A stretch of DNA of 64,000 nt from Manduca sexta (GCF_014839805.1 NC_051140.1:10685826-10749825), one strand, 5' to 3'. Shown: positions 1 through 13,410, counted from the first letter of the stretch. Notes: generated by a model from the letters alone, not told the origin. A program made the numbers and translations.

Positions 1-1024
1 TGTGGAATAAACTGTGACAACAAGTAAACATCGTACAAAACCTTACGCGGCCTATCCCCGTCCAAGCCTGACCCAGAAAAATATACAGGGAAACTTGACT
101 AGCAAAAGAGAATACTTATAAGTTTGGATAATTGGCTTTAAGAACATATTCATCTAATTAGCGCTCAGGCTGCTTCTCCATAATTTTACGCGTGTTACGT
201 AGAGATAATTAAAAAGGAATAACGTTTGTATTAATAAATTTGTGATTCCTTTATATATTCACGCCTTGGGGATATAATTATATGTAATATAATAGTTTGT
301 TATATAAAGTAAGATGATTTGTATAATATTCATTCGTCAAGTTTCAAATTGTGGGAACCTGGGCGTACCATTTATCTCAGATCGCGTTTCATTACAATAT
401 GAACTGCGGCACTTCATGCCGTTATGCTTACTTGAGATGTTATGTATATAATATACCAATTTCACATAACATGTTTTGATTATTCTCTTATGTCAGCTTC
501 TACCTGTCCTTTATTCCGAATTCAGTCTCGAGTTAGTCCTCAGAAGAACTCACATAGAGCTTGACTGCTCGGGGTATCTTACCCTCGATTTTTCAACCCC
601 CTATTATTCTACCATTAGCGTAATGAGGCAATCGAATATATTTTATATTAATTATAATCTCAACATCATATTGGACAATTATTATTGCATAATGCATAAA
701 TAAGTACAATAAATGAAACCGGCACTCCGCACTAACATTAGTGTAAAACATATAAGCAGGTACAAAACCTCATTGTAGCAGACAGTCGTGTCGGTGCAGT
801 AGGCGACACCCCCGGGACACCTTTTATGTATTTCAATGTTACATTGAGCCATCCACTAACCCGCTCTGGTGCATTCACTATGTTCACTACGGCCGTGTTT
901 GTTTTCACACAAAGGGGTAAGTGAAAAGTGATTAAATAATATGGAGTTTCGAAACATGTTGTACTAAGGGCTTTCATAGAACGTGAATGACATCGCATTA
1001 GATTTTGCTGAGCTAAAACTACGT
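1..1024. other. Gene-free A+T-rich stretch
   Basis: I see no coding region or recognisable repeat here. Open frames are short and overlap on both strands. The stretch 780-900 is somewhat richer in G+C but has no motif I can name. Confidence 0.5.
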
Positions 1025-1166
1025 TGTATTATTTTGAAGGCATATAAAATTTGACAACCCGCATTAGGCAACCATGTTGGACTAAACATAGACCATAGAA
1101 GTAGACAAGGTCTATGCTGAGCAGAGTGTCAGTGTATAATTTTGGGCCGATAGTAATACCATTATT
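1025..1166 (+). mobile_element. SINE family C, degraded 3' fragment
   Basis: This matches the 3' half of the tRNA-headed SINE seen in fuller form at 36507-36754, 48521-48874 and 56639-56963. Shared landmarks in order are ttttgaagg, the segment around gcattaggc followed by gttggactaa, gctgagcag, and the terminal block gtataat...gggccgatagta. The tRNA-like head is absent. Divergence from the other copies is high, so this is probably one of the oldest copies. The left edge is approximate. No target duplication was found. Confidence 0.65.
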
Positions 1167-2280
1167 GAAGATTTGGTGTCAAAGTACTCCATCTAGAGCG
1201 GAAATATTGATTCTCGGGAGAAAAAATGGAATGACCTTTTTAAATCAGACGAAACAACGTTTTTAATTGACGTGTTGGTCACAATTTCGGCTGTGGGTGC
1301 GCTGTTTTCAATAAATAAACCAACATGACACTAAGTACTTTGCCCGATACTCGATGCTTTTGGGTCATGTTTGGCCGGAGTAAAAATTTCAGAGTATCGG
1401 GTAAATTACTGATAGTATCGTTCGAGATCGCCCATAAGTAGTTACAAGAGTAGACACTTACAACATTAATTCACAACATTTCTGCTCTATGTTCTGAGGG
1501 TGATCAATCACAAAACACTTAATGCAGATAAAAATTAAGTTATTAACCTCAAACACTTTCTGAATGTTCAATACGCTGCGCACGCGCACTTAACATTTAG
1601 TATATTTAAAAGCTCCTTTTCCTCTCCATTTATTTAAACAATGACGGTTATATAAATACCTAAATACATTTTGTGCGTCATCACTTGTGAAATACCTATA
1701 CGTCGAATGAATCATGTTTTGTCTTGAGAATTTTCAAGCGCCATGAATGTGTTTTAAGTGCGACCTCGAATGATAAAATATATTTTTGTATGAACGGTTC
1801 CTTATGCCGAGATGGAGAGGTAAGTATATACAGGTCTATTTTGGGTGGCACGTTTGTGGAAGTAATTTTTAGCGAACAATTTTCTTTTAATAATCAATGG
1901 TGCATTGCTTTACCATAATCTATGTTTACCTTTATTATGCGTTTCGGTCCAATAATGTATACTAGATACCCTTTAGGCGTACCTTCTGTCGCAAACATGA
2001 CATTAACCTTTGGAATTATTGACGCTCGCACAAAATAATTATTTGCTGGTCAGTGTCAACTAGAATCATTAATATTAATGAACCTGGTACAACAATCTCA
2101 AGAATGTTCATCGAAGAATGCCTTTTGAGTCGCCAACTATTGCAAATACCTTTCGCCGATGAGAGTGAATAAACTCTAAGCTAAAAAAAAACTCCATAAT
2201 TTTATAATATGTAACACATATGATTTGTTATTATCGAGTACTTGAGTGAATCAATTCTAAATTTAAAAATATCTCGTAAT
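1167..2280. other. Gene-free stretch with one isolated splice-donor-like site
   Basis: No gene is recognisable. An open frame at 1691-1918 contains a strong donor-like sequence (gag|gtaagtata, GT at 1820-1821), but there is no convincing acceptor before it and no known domain. I treat it as chance unless transcript data say otherwise. Confidence 0.45.
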
Positions 2281-2583
2281 TTATTTCAAACAATATTTGA
2301 CTGCCTTTGTGGCGTAGTTTTATTACGGTAAGACTGCAGTGCTGAGGCCTCGGGTTCGATCTACGGGTCGGGCAAAGTGATATTGGGGTTTACTACTCAG
2401 TGTCAGCCCGGAGTCTTGAATTTGTGCCCGATATAGCGATAAGCTTGTCCCCATCACATTATGCGATGTACATTGATAATTGATGCGATTTACACACGGC
2501 GGAAAGTAGGTGCACCCGTTGCGTCTCTGCCTATCCCTTCAAAGATAAGCGCCGTGAGTGTGTGTGTGTGTTATTTCAAACAA
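2281..2583 (+). mobile_element. SINE family A, full-length, with target-site duplications
   Basis: A tRNA-derived SINE. The head has a Pol III A box (tggcgtagttt, 2310-2320) and B box (ggttcgatct from 2353). The body follows, from gggtcgggcaaagtgata through cagcccggagtc and tgtgcccgatat, and ends in a (GT)n tail at 2558-2570. It is flanked by a perfect 13-bp direct repeat, ttatttcaaacaa, at 2281-2293 and 2571-2583, the mark of LINE-type target-primed insertion. A second copy lies at 47003-47269 on the opposite strand. SINEs encode no protein; Pol III transcribes them and a LINE reverse transcriptase copies them. The preserved target duplication suggests a fairly recent insertion. Confidence 0.93.
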
Positions 2584-3608
2584 ATAAAGGTTTTTTAATA
2601 TGCAATTATAGCAATAAACCGTCGACCATACAGCGTCTACATGAACTACGCAGAAAACTTATCTCTCCGTAATAAAAAAAGTTTGATCAGCATTCAATGC
2701 ACCAGTATTGTTTATTAACAGAATGTACAAGGTATCCTCGTCTATATTGCGTTGTCTGAATGATACGGAACGTGGATAGGCAGGAGTGGGTCGGATGCAA
2801 CTGCACGGCTCTTATGATGAATCGATATTGTCGCATATTCAATAGTTCTAGCGCATATGTTATTGTCGGTGAAGTAGGCTTTTATTGTTATTGTATATGA
2901 AGACTGCATTATGCGAAGCGTGCCAGTTATTGGCCACTGTAGTTTGATTTGATATAATATGGTGAATAGAAATTGATTTAGTTATTTCCTTAACAATCTT
3001 TAGTAATTTATAGCTGAGTTGTTTGAAAATGCGGAACAGGTATCTAGTCAAATAATAACTCACTTTTATAATGATTATCCTATATTGCCTGTAATGTAAC
3101 ATGACTTTATTGGTAAAAGTTCTTTACAGCGGTTCATTATAGGTTTTCTGTTTAACTTACTGCACGCTAAAAGAGATTTTAAATAGGTTAATGCAGTACT
3201 AACACATTGTAGTGAAAATATCGCGTTTTATATTCGTGTAGCAAAATATTTTCAGGTATTTTACTGAAGTAGGACGCAAAGTAATCAAGGCTGTTATATC
3301 AAATGTTTTTTTCTATTTCGCAATTATTATTATCAGCTTAAGTCGATGTTAACGATCAAATATGTTAAGGATAATGTTTGTTTTAAGTAATATAAGTATA
3401 GAATACTCGTACAGTGGGCGTAATACATCTCTGTTTATCAAAAAAGGAAAGAAGTCGTGATGTTTCCACGTTATTTATAGTCTTTAGGCGTATACAGTAT
3501 ACCGTATACATAGATCAGAATCACCGTTTTTCTGATCAAAGGCTATCTAATGTGGTTAGGTTGTAAGAGATTTGGTATCGGCCGTCTGGCATGATTCCAC
3601 GAGTAAGC

Positions 3609-3624
3609 GCTGGCGCGCGCCAGC
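3609..3624. repeat. 16-bp perfect GC-rich palindrome
   Basis: gctggcgcgcgccagc reads identically on both strands and stands out from its A+T-rich surroundings. It contains four CpG steps. It could be a dimeric protein-binding site or a chance palindrome. No adjacent feature decides between these. Confidence 0.5.
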
Positions 3625-5808
3625 TCAGCGTCAGCCTGTGTGAACATGTTACACTAAGATTGATATTACATGTGTTACGTTACATATGCATTGTCTTGTT
3701 TTGGATTAGCTGTATTTATTATACGATAATGTATACTGCACCAGTTTCGACTTGAAGAAACATTTATACTAACATTCGGGTTTGTCAATCGGTGGTATAA
3801 CGGTAATTTAGCATTCAGGTTCATTTAATTTGTTTATAAGTTATTATTTTAACACGGCACAGCAAATAAGTGCGGTGAATTTAGTAAGTATAATGGCCAA
3901 AGAGAAATAGTTTTCCTTGACAATTAAGCCTACTTTATATTTAAACATCACCATTTCTGCAGGATTGCATTACATATTAATTGTTCACTAAGTTAAAGTT
4001 ACGAGTTTCAATTCAAACAAAATAGCTTCTGATAATTCTGTTGAATACATTTGCTGATTTATTTAAAAATGACAACAGCGGGTTTTTTACCATATGCCTC
4101 TGGAATAATATTGTCCCTCGAATACTTGAATCTTTCATTTTATTTAGCATAAAGTCTGCCATCAAGGTCAATAAAAAAGGCTATAAAATATTTTAAACTC
4201 TATTATGTCGGACCTCTTTTTATCTAGAGTACATATAGCTGTAGGCCAATTTTATTACTTTGATAAAAAGACCGAAAACGTAAGTTACGATAATATTTTG
4301 TTAAAACGGAATCATGATTGTTTTTAACACAGGCCGATAAGAGTAAGTAGGTTACCACATGTTAAGTGGTCATCCCACCCCAACCATGTATTGTCATGTT
4401 GTGTTGCTACCTTTAAAGAAAAAACGGGGTTTAGGAAAAGAAAGAAGGTGTTTGAGTCAATGCAAATCTCACTCACCATACGAAATGTCCCAGAAAGCCT
4501 ACACTTCTCTTTCATTTACTGTGTTACCCTGGCCGAGTCGGTAGAGTAGCCTATAAAGTATAAATATCTGTACAAATATCTACAGTATACTTCTACTAAT
4601 TTGAAGTTTGCGAGCGAAGGAGCGTTTTCAATCACTAAGTAGAAGAGATATTTAGGTCACATTCTAAATTGCGTACACACTCATTATATTTTAACAGCAT
4701 ACAAAAGCGATAACAATGATTGGATTCAGGAAAGCAGAAACCATAAAATTGAAATCAATTTTGCCGTAATGGTTATGGGTTCATAAAACACGTATTGCTG
4801 GTCACCCGAAGAGTTCTTTTATCTTTATTACGCTGGTTCATAGTTAAAAACATTTAACAATCTTTAAGTATTGGCCTCTCCACATATCTAACAAGTTTTT
4901 CCGCGCCCCAAACTTTTCCTTCCAGCCTTTATTTAAGATCATTTACATTCTTCGGAAGTTCCTGTACCTCATATTCAAATTCCACCCGGAAGTGATAAAA
5001 GTTTAACAAATAAAATTACTTAAGTTCTTTGGGATCAATTTACGACGTCTTATGACAGTGTAAGATTTCAATACAGTGGGATGTATTTATCGTCCGCCTC
5101 GCCATATAATCACGATTTGGTATTTGTGAAAATATTTCAGTCGGTGCAGCGGATTACCTACCTTTATCGTAAGACGTAGGGGTGAAAATCGCTCTGCCAC
5201 AGGCGAGAAAATTCACGCTTATTTGCCCTGTTGCGGCCCCTTGCGACATTGACCCTTAAGTCAAGGAAGAAAAGTACTTTATCTTTTATCAGACTATAAT
5301 ATATTCAGTTCACAAAATGAATTGCGAGTGTTAGTAACTCTGAGTGAGCCTGCGAACATATTCGTGGGGATCTGTTGCGTCGTTCGTTCCCTTTATTGGT
5401 TAAGAAGTTAAATAATATTGAATCTTGTAGAGTATTGTTAAAGTCCAATATTGTCTGTGGTTTCTCCTTGGGATTTCTTAGCGTTTTCCGATCGTTTTAT
5501 ATGTTACTTATTTGTTGATGGTAGTGGGAGCTTTGTCGGGATATTAACTGGCTTAGTCTTTGTAAAGTACTTAGCTAATGAGTGTTTAACTTGTGTTAGC
5601 GCGAGTTTATTTTGTAATTATTTATGTAATTATTTGTAATTATTAATTTCAATTATAGCGTGGTCTGCAAATTATTTTTCAGATTTAATTATTTACAACC
5701 AAATAAAATAAATAATAGTCACTGATATCCATGATTTAATAATTATTCTTAAAAGTATGAATGTAGCATTTAATTATAAAATTAGTTAGTTTACCTAACA
5801 AAAAAATA

Positions 5809-5857
5809 ATATATTTTGATAACGTTGGCAAATCCATCAAAATATATCATGATATAT
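5809..5857. repeat. A+T-rich inverted repeat with an adjoining palindrome
   Basis: Arms atatattttgat (5809-5820) and atcaaaatatat (5836-5847) are perfect reverse complements around a 15-nt spacer. The right arm runs into a 16-bp perfect palindrome, atatatcatgatatat (5842-5857). This could be the remains of a short terminal-inverted-repeat element or only A+T-rich chance structure. Confidence 0.45.
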
Positions 5858-6017
5858 GTTTTATTAAATTAATTCCAGAATGCGATAAGAGCTATATTTT
5901 AAGTTCCGATTACAAGATTTGAAGATAGTAACGATTTTGATTCTTTGTTTGTTACAGTAGACTACAGGAGATAGCGAGTGGCCCGGTGGCTGTCGGTGCA
6001 ATTAACGTTTTTCAGGA

Positions 6018-6060
6018 CGAGCGCTCGGAGCCATTGTGACGTCACTGCACTCCACGTGGA
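6018..6060. promoter_or_regulatory. Cluster of three perfect 10-bp palindromes (CRE and E-box cores)
   Basis: Within 43 bp lie cgagcgctcg (6018-6027), gtgacgtcac (6036-6045) and tccacgtgga (6051-6060). The second contains the perfect CREB/ATF site TGACGTCA. The third contains the E-box CACGTG bound by bHLH or bHLH-PAS factors. The surrounding 100 bp is more G+C-rich than its neighbours. The motifs and spacing are read directly from the sequence; that it acts as an enhancer or promoter element is inference. An open frame crosses it (5978-6190) but has no recognisable domain. Confidence 0.35.
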
Positions 6061-9000
6061 TAACGCGGCTAAAAACCTGCGGTGCTCAAAAGGCATCTTT
6101 AAGTGTCGGATTTTCTCTCAGTTGACGAGATGTTTTGTTGGCTTGGTGTTCATTATTTTTATAGAATTTCAGACAGTCTCAAGATGCTGACCTCATTTGT
6201 TTCGCAACTTATTTATGATTTATTCGTCTTTGATGTATTTTAAAGGTTATTCAAGTGCCCGTTGCTTATTAAAACAAGACTACGAAATGTTTAGTGGGCA
6301 CTTTTGAAATGTTGCGGCAAAGAAATACCCAATTTTACTCCTCATCACTAGCATCTTTGCGAAATGTCGGAATAAACTTCTTGCAACACTACTCGTGACT
6401 TTTAAACCCGCACAAAAACACGAAAGAAGCACTATAGACACGTCTGCGTCATAAAGAAACAGTACTTTAAGGTGAAAATCGTAAATGCCAAAATATTCGA
6501 CGATACTAAGAGCGGATTGCGTTAGCATTTTGTGCATTGTTCAAGAAGAATACCTCGAATTCCGGATGGTACTGAATGGTAAAATGAGCTGGAAATTAAT
6601 TGGCCCCTTGAGACTCTCCGACCCTATGCCTCCACTACCCCTTTCTTGAAATATTGTTGACGTGGGCTTCGGACTGCAGAATATTTCCTTCGTACCTTTG
6701 TGTACTAAAGTGTTCAAGAACTTTCTGAGTCGGTTTTAAGTTATCGAGTCGTGCGTGTGGAAAATTTAATTATCGTTCTTGGTAGTGGACTTCCATCATT
6801 GTTATTCATGCGGCGTTTGTCTGGCGACCGGTGACGTAAGGTCTGGGTATATTTGTGCAGACCGATGACCTCTGCTCTGTTTGACTAGCTTTTAAATTAT
6901 TTATAATTTTAAATTAACACGTAATTTAAATATTTCCATTGATGTGATCGGTTGTCTTGGAATGAAACAAAATCTATGTGTAATACGTACACACCTTTAT
7001 AATCCAATGGTATATAACTTACTGTATGTGATCTTTATAATTAATGAAATGAACATAAGTGACAGGCATCAAGGCTCATAAGGGACGGTATTGTTTTGTT
7101 TGAAACAGGATTTGAAGGGAGCTGTGCAAATCCCGTCTAGAAACATGCAGATGTCAGCCATTTGTTATTCAAATTCGTACAGACGACGCGACTCAAACGC
7201 ACCCTGACATCGCGATGAATATGTAAAAACGATTATGGAAAACTTCTGAACGATACTAAGTATATTGTATTGCCACGACCTGATTTGTTCGTGACTAAAA
7301 TCGAGTACATTTAATTCCCAGTGGTCTGTATTGCTTAGCGTTGTGCAATATTTTTGTATCAATTTGATATCAATCTGTGTGCAGTAGACTACATATAGCG
7401 CGTTAGTGACACATTGTATTCCTAAAAGAAAGTTAATTAATGTATTGCTTGCTTCGAATACGATGTAACAATGGTACTAAGAGGAATTTAGGCATTTTAT
7501 TGACCTTATCTGCATCAATGATAATAGTTAGTAGTAAAAATTGTGAACGACTGAGCAGCGACACCTGTAAAAGGAGTGATGATATCGAATTAAAAGTAAA
7601 AGTTATGATGTTAATTGCATGAACACTAAGCTTGAATGCCCTTTTGCTGGCAATAGCATTATACTTTGAAAACACAAACATCCGATACAACATTCAGAAT
7701 AAATATTTGTAATATACATATTATACCACACATCCTATTAGTCTGTGCTTCAAAGTTGAGAACATACATTTTCACTTCGCCCGCAAGCAGTTAGTAGTGG
7801 CTTAGCACGTGCATTTGTACGGACAATTTACTTTTAACTTAAACAAACCAAATCTTTTCGCAGTTCATTGTTGTGCGCGATTTGTTATTCATCCGGTTTT
7901 ATTCGCTTCTTCAAATGCTCTAGAGGAAGAGTTAATGTACATTTCGTTGCACTTATAATGGTTGATTTTTCCGTCCTGAGATAAATGTTATCGGAGAAAT
8001 AAAATACAGACGGACGGAATAAGAACTGAAATAAAATATAAACTATTTTGTTCATATACTTTTTAATTTTATTTTTAATCTATTTATATCTTATTCAATG
8101 ATTTAGAAATGAGCCGTAAATGAAGTGTGGTGAATTATTTAGTGTTTAGAAGTAGTTTTCACATAACGATCTTCTACTGTTCCGCTTTTAATAGATTCGT
8201 TTCCTCTAGAGATGTTATGTCTAGGTGTATGTATCAAAAATAAATTTTGATAACATGTTTCAGTCACTACAAGCCATGTATCTCATTATGTAGTAATAAT
8301 TATAATTTACATATTTGTTTTTAATATGAAACCGCTGATATTAATTACACAATGTGGTTGACGATTATTTAATAACGTTACTGATACTTCCAAAAATAAA
8401 TGGTGTGTACGTTTTGGGCCAGGGGCCGGTGGACGCCGATGTTAATGGAAAACAATCGTGTTTTATTGTACTCGTAACGTTTGATGGGCATATAAAAGTG
8501 CTCACCTTAAGGGAAGGGTCTGAGCCTTCACGATAATGTTTGCGGGATTCTGTACTTAAGATATCCTTTTAGGTTAGTCGCAAAAAATCAACTTTCTTTA
8601 TACAATGTTACTAGAAATCTATTTCATAGCTTATCCTTCGATTAAATATCTCTTTTGCTCATAAAACTATTAATAGTTTCAATTTTGCTATATCGACTTT
8701 GATTTCATCGTGTATTCTGCATAAATTCTATGAAGTTTGTATATAATAATCAACTTGGTCTTTGCATTCAAAATTTATAGCCGATTCAGTTTTATCTGAA
8801 GTGTTTAAATGCTTTTGCTACAGTCTCGCAATTTGTGAATTCAATGCAGTTTGCTGGAAAGTTATTTATTAGGTGCTTGGAGCTGAAATACTTAAATGTT
8901 CAGCATTTATTTGTTAATTTCAGTTGACATTATACTAAAATTTATACTTGAATTTTGCATTATTAATTTAAAGCTCTTATTGTTGACAAAGAATTTCTCT

Positions 9001-11500
9001 TTTATCAGTATGTAATATAATGGTTATTAAGACAACATTCCCGACCTATCTCTACTTTTAAAAGTAATTTGAATGGTGGCTCAAAAAGTTTGTACAAATT
9101 TATTGCTCCCGGCCCTCGTGTAGTCGGCCAAGTTAGAGAAAGTTTACAGGTCAAGGACCTTGGAATTCTCAAAACATTCCGGTGAAGTTAGAGCTGCGCG
9201 GGACGATACTGTCTTTTGTCGAAGCGATTTTATGTTAAGGGCTTTTTTATAATTTTAATGATGAGTTTATAAAAGTAAAATGAAATAATATTATTATTTG
9301 ATTGCAAATGTTAAAAGATTTACATATGAACAAAAACTAATTTCTTAAATCTGATTGATAATTGTGTAATTAAAATTATTGCATTCTCGAAGTTACCTTA
9401 TGATAGTCATCGTAAATTAAGTAACAGTTCAATTACTTCCATAAACAAACACTAATTTGCGGCAGAATCTCTACTAAATTAAAGCTATAAAACCACAATT
9501 TGATCATATTAAGCCACGACTTACCTTCCATACGATTCAGAATTTTATTTTGCACTAAACTTCGAAATTCATTCCGCTTTCAATAACTAAAACCGCTCTA
9601 AAATATCTAGTTCAAGAAAATATTCCGCAAGAGTTTATGAGCGATGCTATCCTTATTAAATCAAAGCGAGCCGGCTCCCGTTAAGCGGATCGTTGCCAGA
9701 ATTTATCCTGCCGCTAACCGTAGACCATTTGGGAAGTATATACACAATTGAAATCGAATAAGTCAACAAACTAAACTTGCGATAGATTTAAACTGTACAA
9801 AAGATCGCGAATTGGTTATCTGGGTCGGCTCGCTGTGTACCGGAATGAAAATATTGACCTTATTAAAGTAAAGGAAAAGTGTTGCGCCAGACTAACCTAT
9901 TTCGTGCAAAGTGTCAGTTTACCCCAAAGCGTTGTATGTAGAGGTTGTCTAAATATTATCTAGAATTCTATTCAGGCTCGTTGGGTGTTTGGGTGGGCTA
10001 TGAGGGCTGTCACGACGTCATTACGCCTCGGAAATAGGCACTTTTCCCCTCGTTAGTAACTCGGCGCGCTGCCCTCTACTACGAGCTATCAAACTAACAT
10101 TCATACTATATCTTATGTACGCTTTTCAATTATAACACCGTTTTATAGTATTGCTACCGTGTCCTTGCGAGAATAAATGTAGTTTAAGGTAGAATAGGAA
10201 ACCCATGTTGCATGTTTTGTATATGGATAAACAAAATCTTTACATTTGTAACGTATCTATAGAGAAATCCTCTTCGACAAGGGATTGTCATGCTTATTTT
10301 ACTGGCAAACATATATTACGAAATCTTCTATTGATCTAACGTTTTCTAAAGTTGGTAGATGCCAACCTTTTCCAAATAAACAATCGGCGCTTGTCCAATA
10401 TTGTTCCGGGCATTTGTTTTCTCAATTTTAACTTCAACTGTTTCGACTTTAAAGCCTATTTTTCGTTTTCCCCTTTAGGACCTTTTTCAAATTATATTCT
10501 TTTCTTCTTAATTAATGTTCGATGAAGCACAAAGCTTCGATTGTGTACTTTTTGTTAGTCTGTAGTGTACGGCGTCGTTCGGTTATTGCAGTTTTAATTT
10601 CTGCAGTATTAATTACAAAGGTGGTGGTTATTATGAAGGCCTAATTGGTACCTTTGTTCAGTTCGAGAGGGAGCAAAGATTTACCTCTCAAAATAGCGTA
10701 CTGGATCGACTTTAAACTGGTTTTCAGTATTCGAATTCTTTTTTGGATGGAAATATTCATTTTATCTTGTGACGGCGATAAAACTGCTTCGTAAATATAC
10801 AGAATGTTGAAATTGCTGTTCTATTAGAACTTCCTTTCCATGAATCAGTAATGGCTTTGTGCTTTAATGGCATTAGGATGAAAAACGAGTACAGGCGAAA
10901 CGGTCTACGATAACAATGTTTATAATGATCGACATAGGACACTATTTGCTTTACTGAACGTGCGCCAATTAGAAACATAGTAGCATTTTAATATAATATT
11001 ATTGTTTTCTGTGAGATTAAGATTATCCCCCAAATGCATAAAGTCTACATTACCGTAAATAATCAATGTATTACATTTAATAAATTGTACATTCGTTTTG
11101 CGTAGTATTTCGTTTGAAAACGCGGAACATAATTGCTAGGCACGTGTACCTATATCAATATCACGTATTATAACAATTTAGTTAAGTAACATATTGTTGT
11201 AATACTGTCAAGAATCAGGACGTATAAAATATTCACAATGAAACAAGACAACATTTTGAAACCACATCATAGCAACATAATAAAATAAAACAAATTCTTT
11301 ACTTGACAATAAAATTTCAGTTGATACATTAATTGAGACCCGTGCAGCTTGATCTAAAATTTTATTGAGAAGGAATGGCTTAATGAAGTGTTCCCTTGCT
11401 TGGTTGAGTACATTAAAGAGTACTTGCTTACATTCATCCCTAATATACATCCTTATACGGGCCGTGATGGGATCTTACGTTATCAGGCATAAAAGATATC
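6061..11500. other. Long gene-free, transposon-poor stretch
   Basis: I recognise no gene or repeat across these 5.4 kb. A slightly G+C-richer patch lies at about 9990-10090 and includes a CRE-like acgtca core. Open frames of 60-86 codons on both strands look random: A+T-driven amino acid use, no domain motifs, overlapping opposite frames. Confidence 0.45.
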
Positions 11501-11576
11501 GGTGAATACATTTTACATGAACGTTCACACGGAATATGTCGGTGCTTCGGTTGTCAGTCAGCCGTCAGTCACCGCG

Positions 11577-11613
11577 CATATAAAATGACAGTGCACAGTC
11601 CGTCAGCACTCAG
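11577..11613 (+). promoter_or_regulatory. Candidate TATA and Initiator core promoter
   Basis: A TATA-like catataaaa (TATAAAA at 11579-11585) is followed by two TCAG initiator-like sites: TCAG at 11603-11606 (A is 26 nt from the first T of TATAAAA) and TCAG at 11610-11613 (33 nt). Both spacings suit an arthropod TATA/Inr promoter. The 60 bp upstream are G+C-richer and repeat a CAGTC motif. No open frame starts nearby. A donor-like AG|GTGATC occurs near 11633, so a short non-coding first exon is possible. This is inference from spacing and composition only. Confidence 0.3.
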
Positions 11614-11639
11614 CTGTGTGTGGCCAAAGTTTAGGTGAT

Positions 11640-13410
11640 CTTGATTTTGATTAATTGCGGCAGTCGGTAAAGCCACTTTATATTAAGTGTTATAGGGTAT
11701 AATAAGCTGAAATATATGCTTTAAAAATTATATTATATAAGAATATTATAAGTTTAATAAACATATGAGATTTTTAGTATCAAGATTTTCATTAAATGTT
11801 ATGCATAATTCGTTTATAATGAGTGTGGAAATACTTAAGTACTTTAAATGGAAATAATGAGTGTTTAAAAATTTCTTCGATAAAATAACAATACAATAAT
11901 AATTGTTTAATTACTTGACAGTCAGAGACAAACCACTGTTACCTGATATACTGATTAAAATGTTGACAAGTAAGGTTCTTAATGTTAAAATGTAACCGTC
12001 CCACAAATTCAAAACATCGAAATGTATCCACATTCCTTCGATGTTTATGATGCAGCTGGCGAATAGCCGGTTTAGTTAGTCGTGGTTTCAATGCCTGCAC
12101 TTTTGATAGCAGAATCTCATGCGTGTGGATCATCCCGTGTGTTAAGTAACTTTAATAGATATACTGTGAGTTATTCATATAGGTAATGAATTCGTATTAG
12201 ATTGCGATACTAGTTTGAAAGCTTTGATAATTTCAGCGATGTTGCCTTCACGTCAATAATTATCTGTGAATGGTATTATAGAGCTAAGTTTATGATAACA
12301 TTCAGTTATTGTACAACTTGGGTTTTTATATTATATTATAAATAAATTTGTTCATCGATTATAGCTTTCGACTCATCCTAATGAATCGAAAGCAGTCTAC
12401 TAGGAGTACATTAATTTTCAGACTCAGATAAAATTAAGGTTAAGCTATAAATCCATCCTAGTTTATTAATACTAATAGCGTTTTCGTTTTTGCCTCACAT
12501 CCCCCGAAATAAAACCTTTTTATATGATCATAACATGTAATGCGTTTTGTATACAACTTTATCGGATTACACTAAAATTTACTAAAATATTTTCAACCTA
12601 CAGGTTATCGCCGAATAAATGGCATGGGTTGAGACCACGTGATCAATTGAAGGTAAATCACAGAAGTAGAGTCTCTAGTGGACTATAAATCAATAGAACT
12701 AATGGGATTATAGTGAATTTATAAATAAATGTTTTTATTTTTATTAAAAAAGTAGTATGTAAATTTTGAAAAATGGCAAAGGCCACAAATCATACGTTTG
12801 AATTAGTTTAAAAGTTTTTATACATAGATTGGCTAAAATATGGCTAACATTTAAGTTATTGACACAATTATTCCGTAATCCACAGACATCATATTGTGTT
12901 CGCATAGTCTGTAGATCTTTTTGTATCGTTTTTATGCCTTCGATCCATGTCGGTTGATATTATTTAAATATTCTATATCTATTTGTTGAATAAAGTTACA
13001 CGCATGACGTCCCGACCCAAACAAATAATGTTAGTCGGACATAAATCCTCCATTAAACTGTACGTAACATATGTACATTGTACATATGTGAATTATCAAT
13101 AGGTTGATTTGAATAATATATGCATAGCGAACAGGAATTACAAGCGGTCAGCGAACAAAAAAACTTTGTTAATTTAGCATTCCGATGTTAGAGGTCACTG
13201 TCAAACAATACAAATTACCAAGAAGAATCAAGTAGGAAATCACACGCAAACAATGATTAGTAAATACGTATAAATTTGACGTTAAAAATATGTATGTTTT
13301 TAATTAAAATAATCTTTTTGTGGGCAGCAAACGCATAATGCATTTGCCTGAACTTTTTGTTGTGCTGCCATTGGCTACCTTTAATTCTAAATTCAAAACC
13401 GGTTGTGCCC
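11640..13410. other. Gene-free stretch with one near-perfect hairpin
   Basis: No gene or transposon is recognised. The only clear structure is the inverted repeat at 13067-13089. Confidence 0.45.
13067..13089. repeat. 10-bp perfect stem with 3-nt loop
   Basis: acatatgtac (13067-13076) and gtacatatgt (13080-13089) are exact reverse complements separated by att. Such a tight hairpin could extrude as a cruciform, or mark an excision or duplication scar. No surrounding element explains it. Confidence 0.6.

Larger units (their letters stand above)
2584..6000. other. Gene-free stretch with two notable palindromes
   Basis: I see no gene and no recognisable transposon. Two structural features are listed separately (3609-3624 and 5809-5857). 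Open frames are short and show no known motifs. Confidence 0.5.

Noticed and set aside
4520..4560. A-box-like ggccgagtcggtagagtag
   Set aside because: No B box follows at tRNA spacing and no cloverleaf is apparent.
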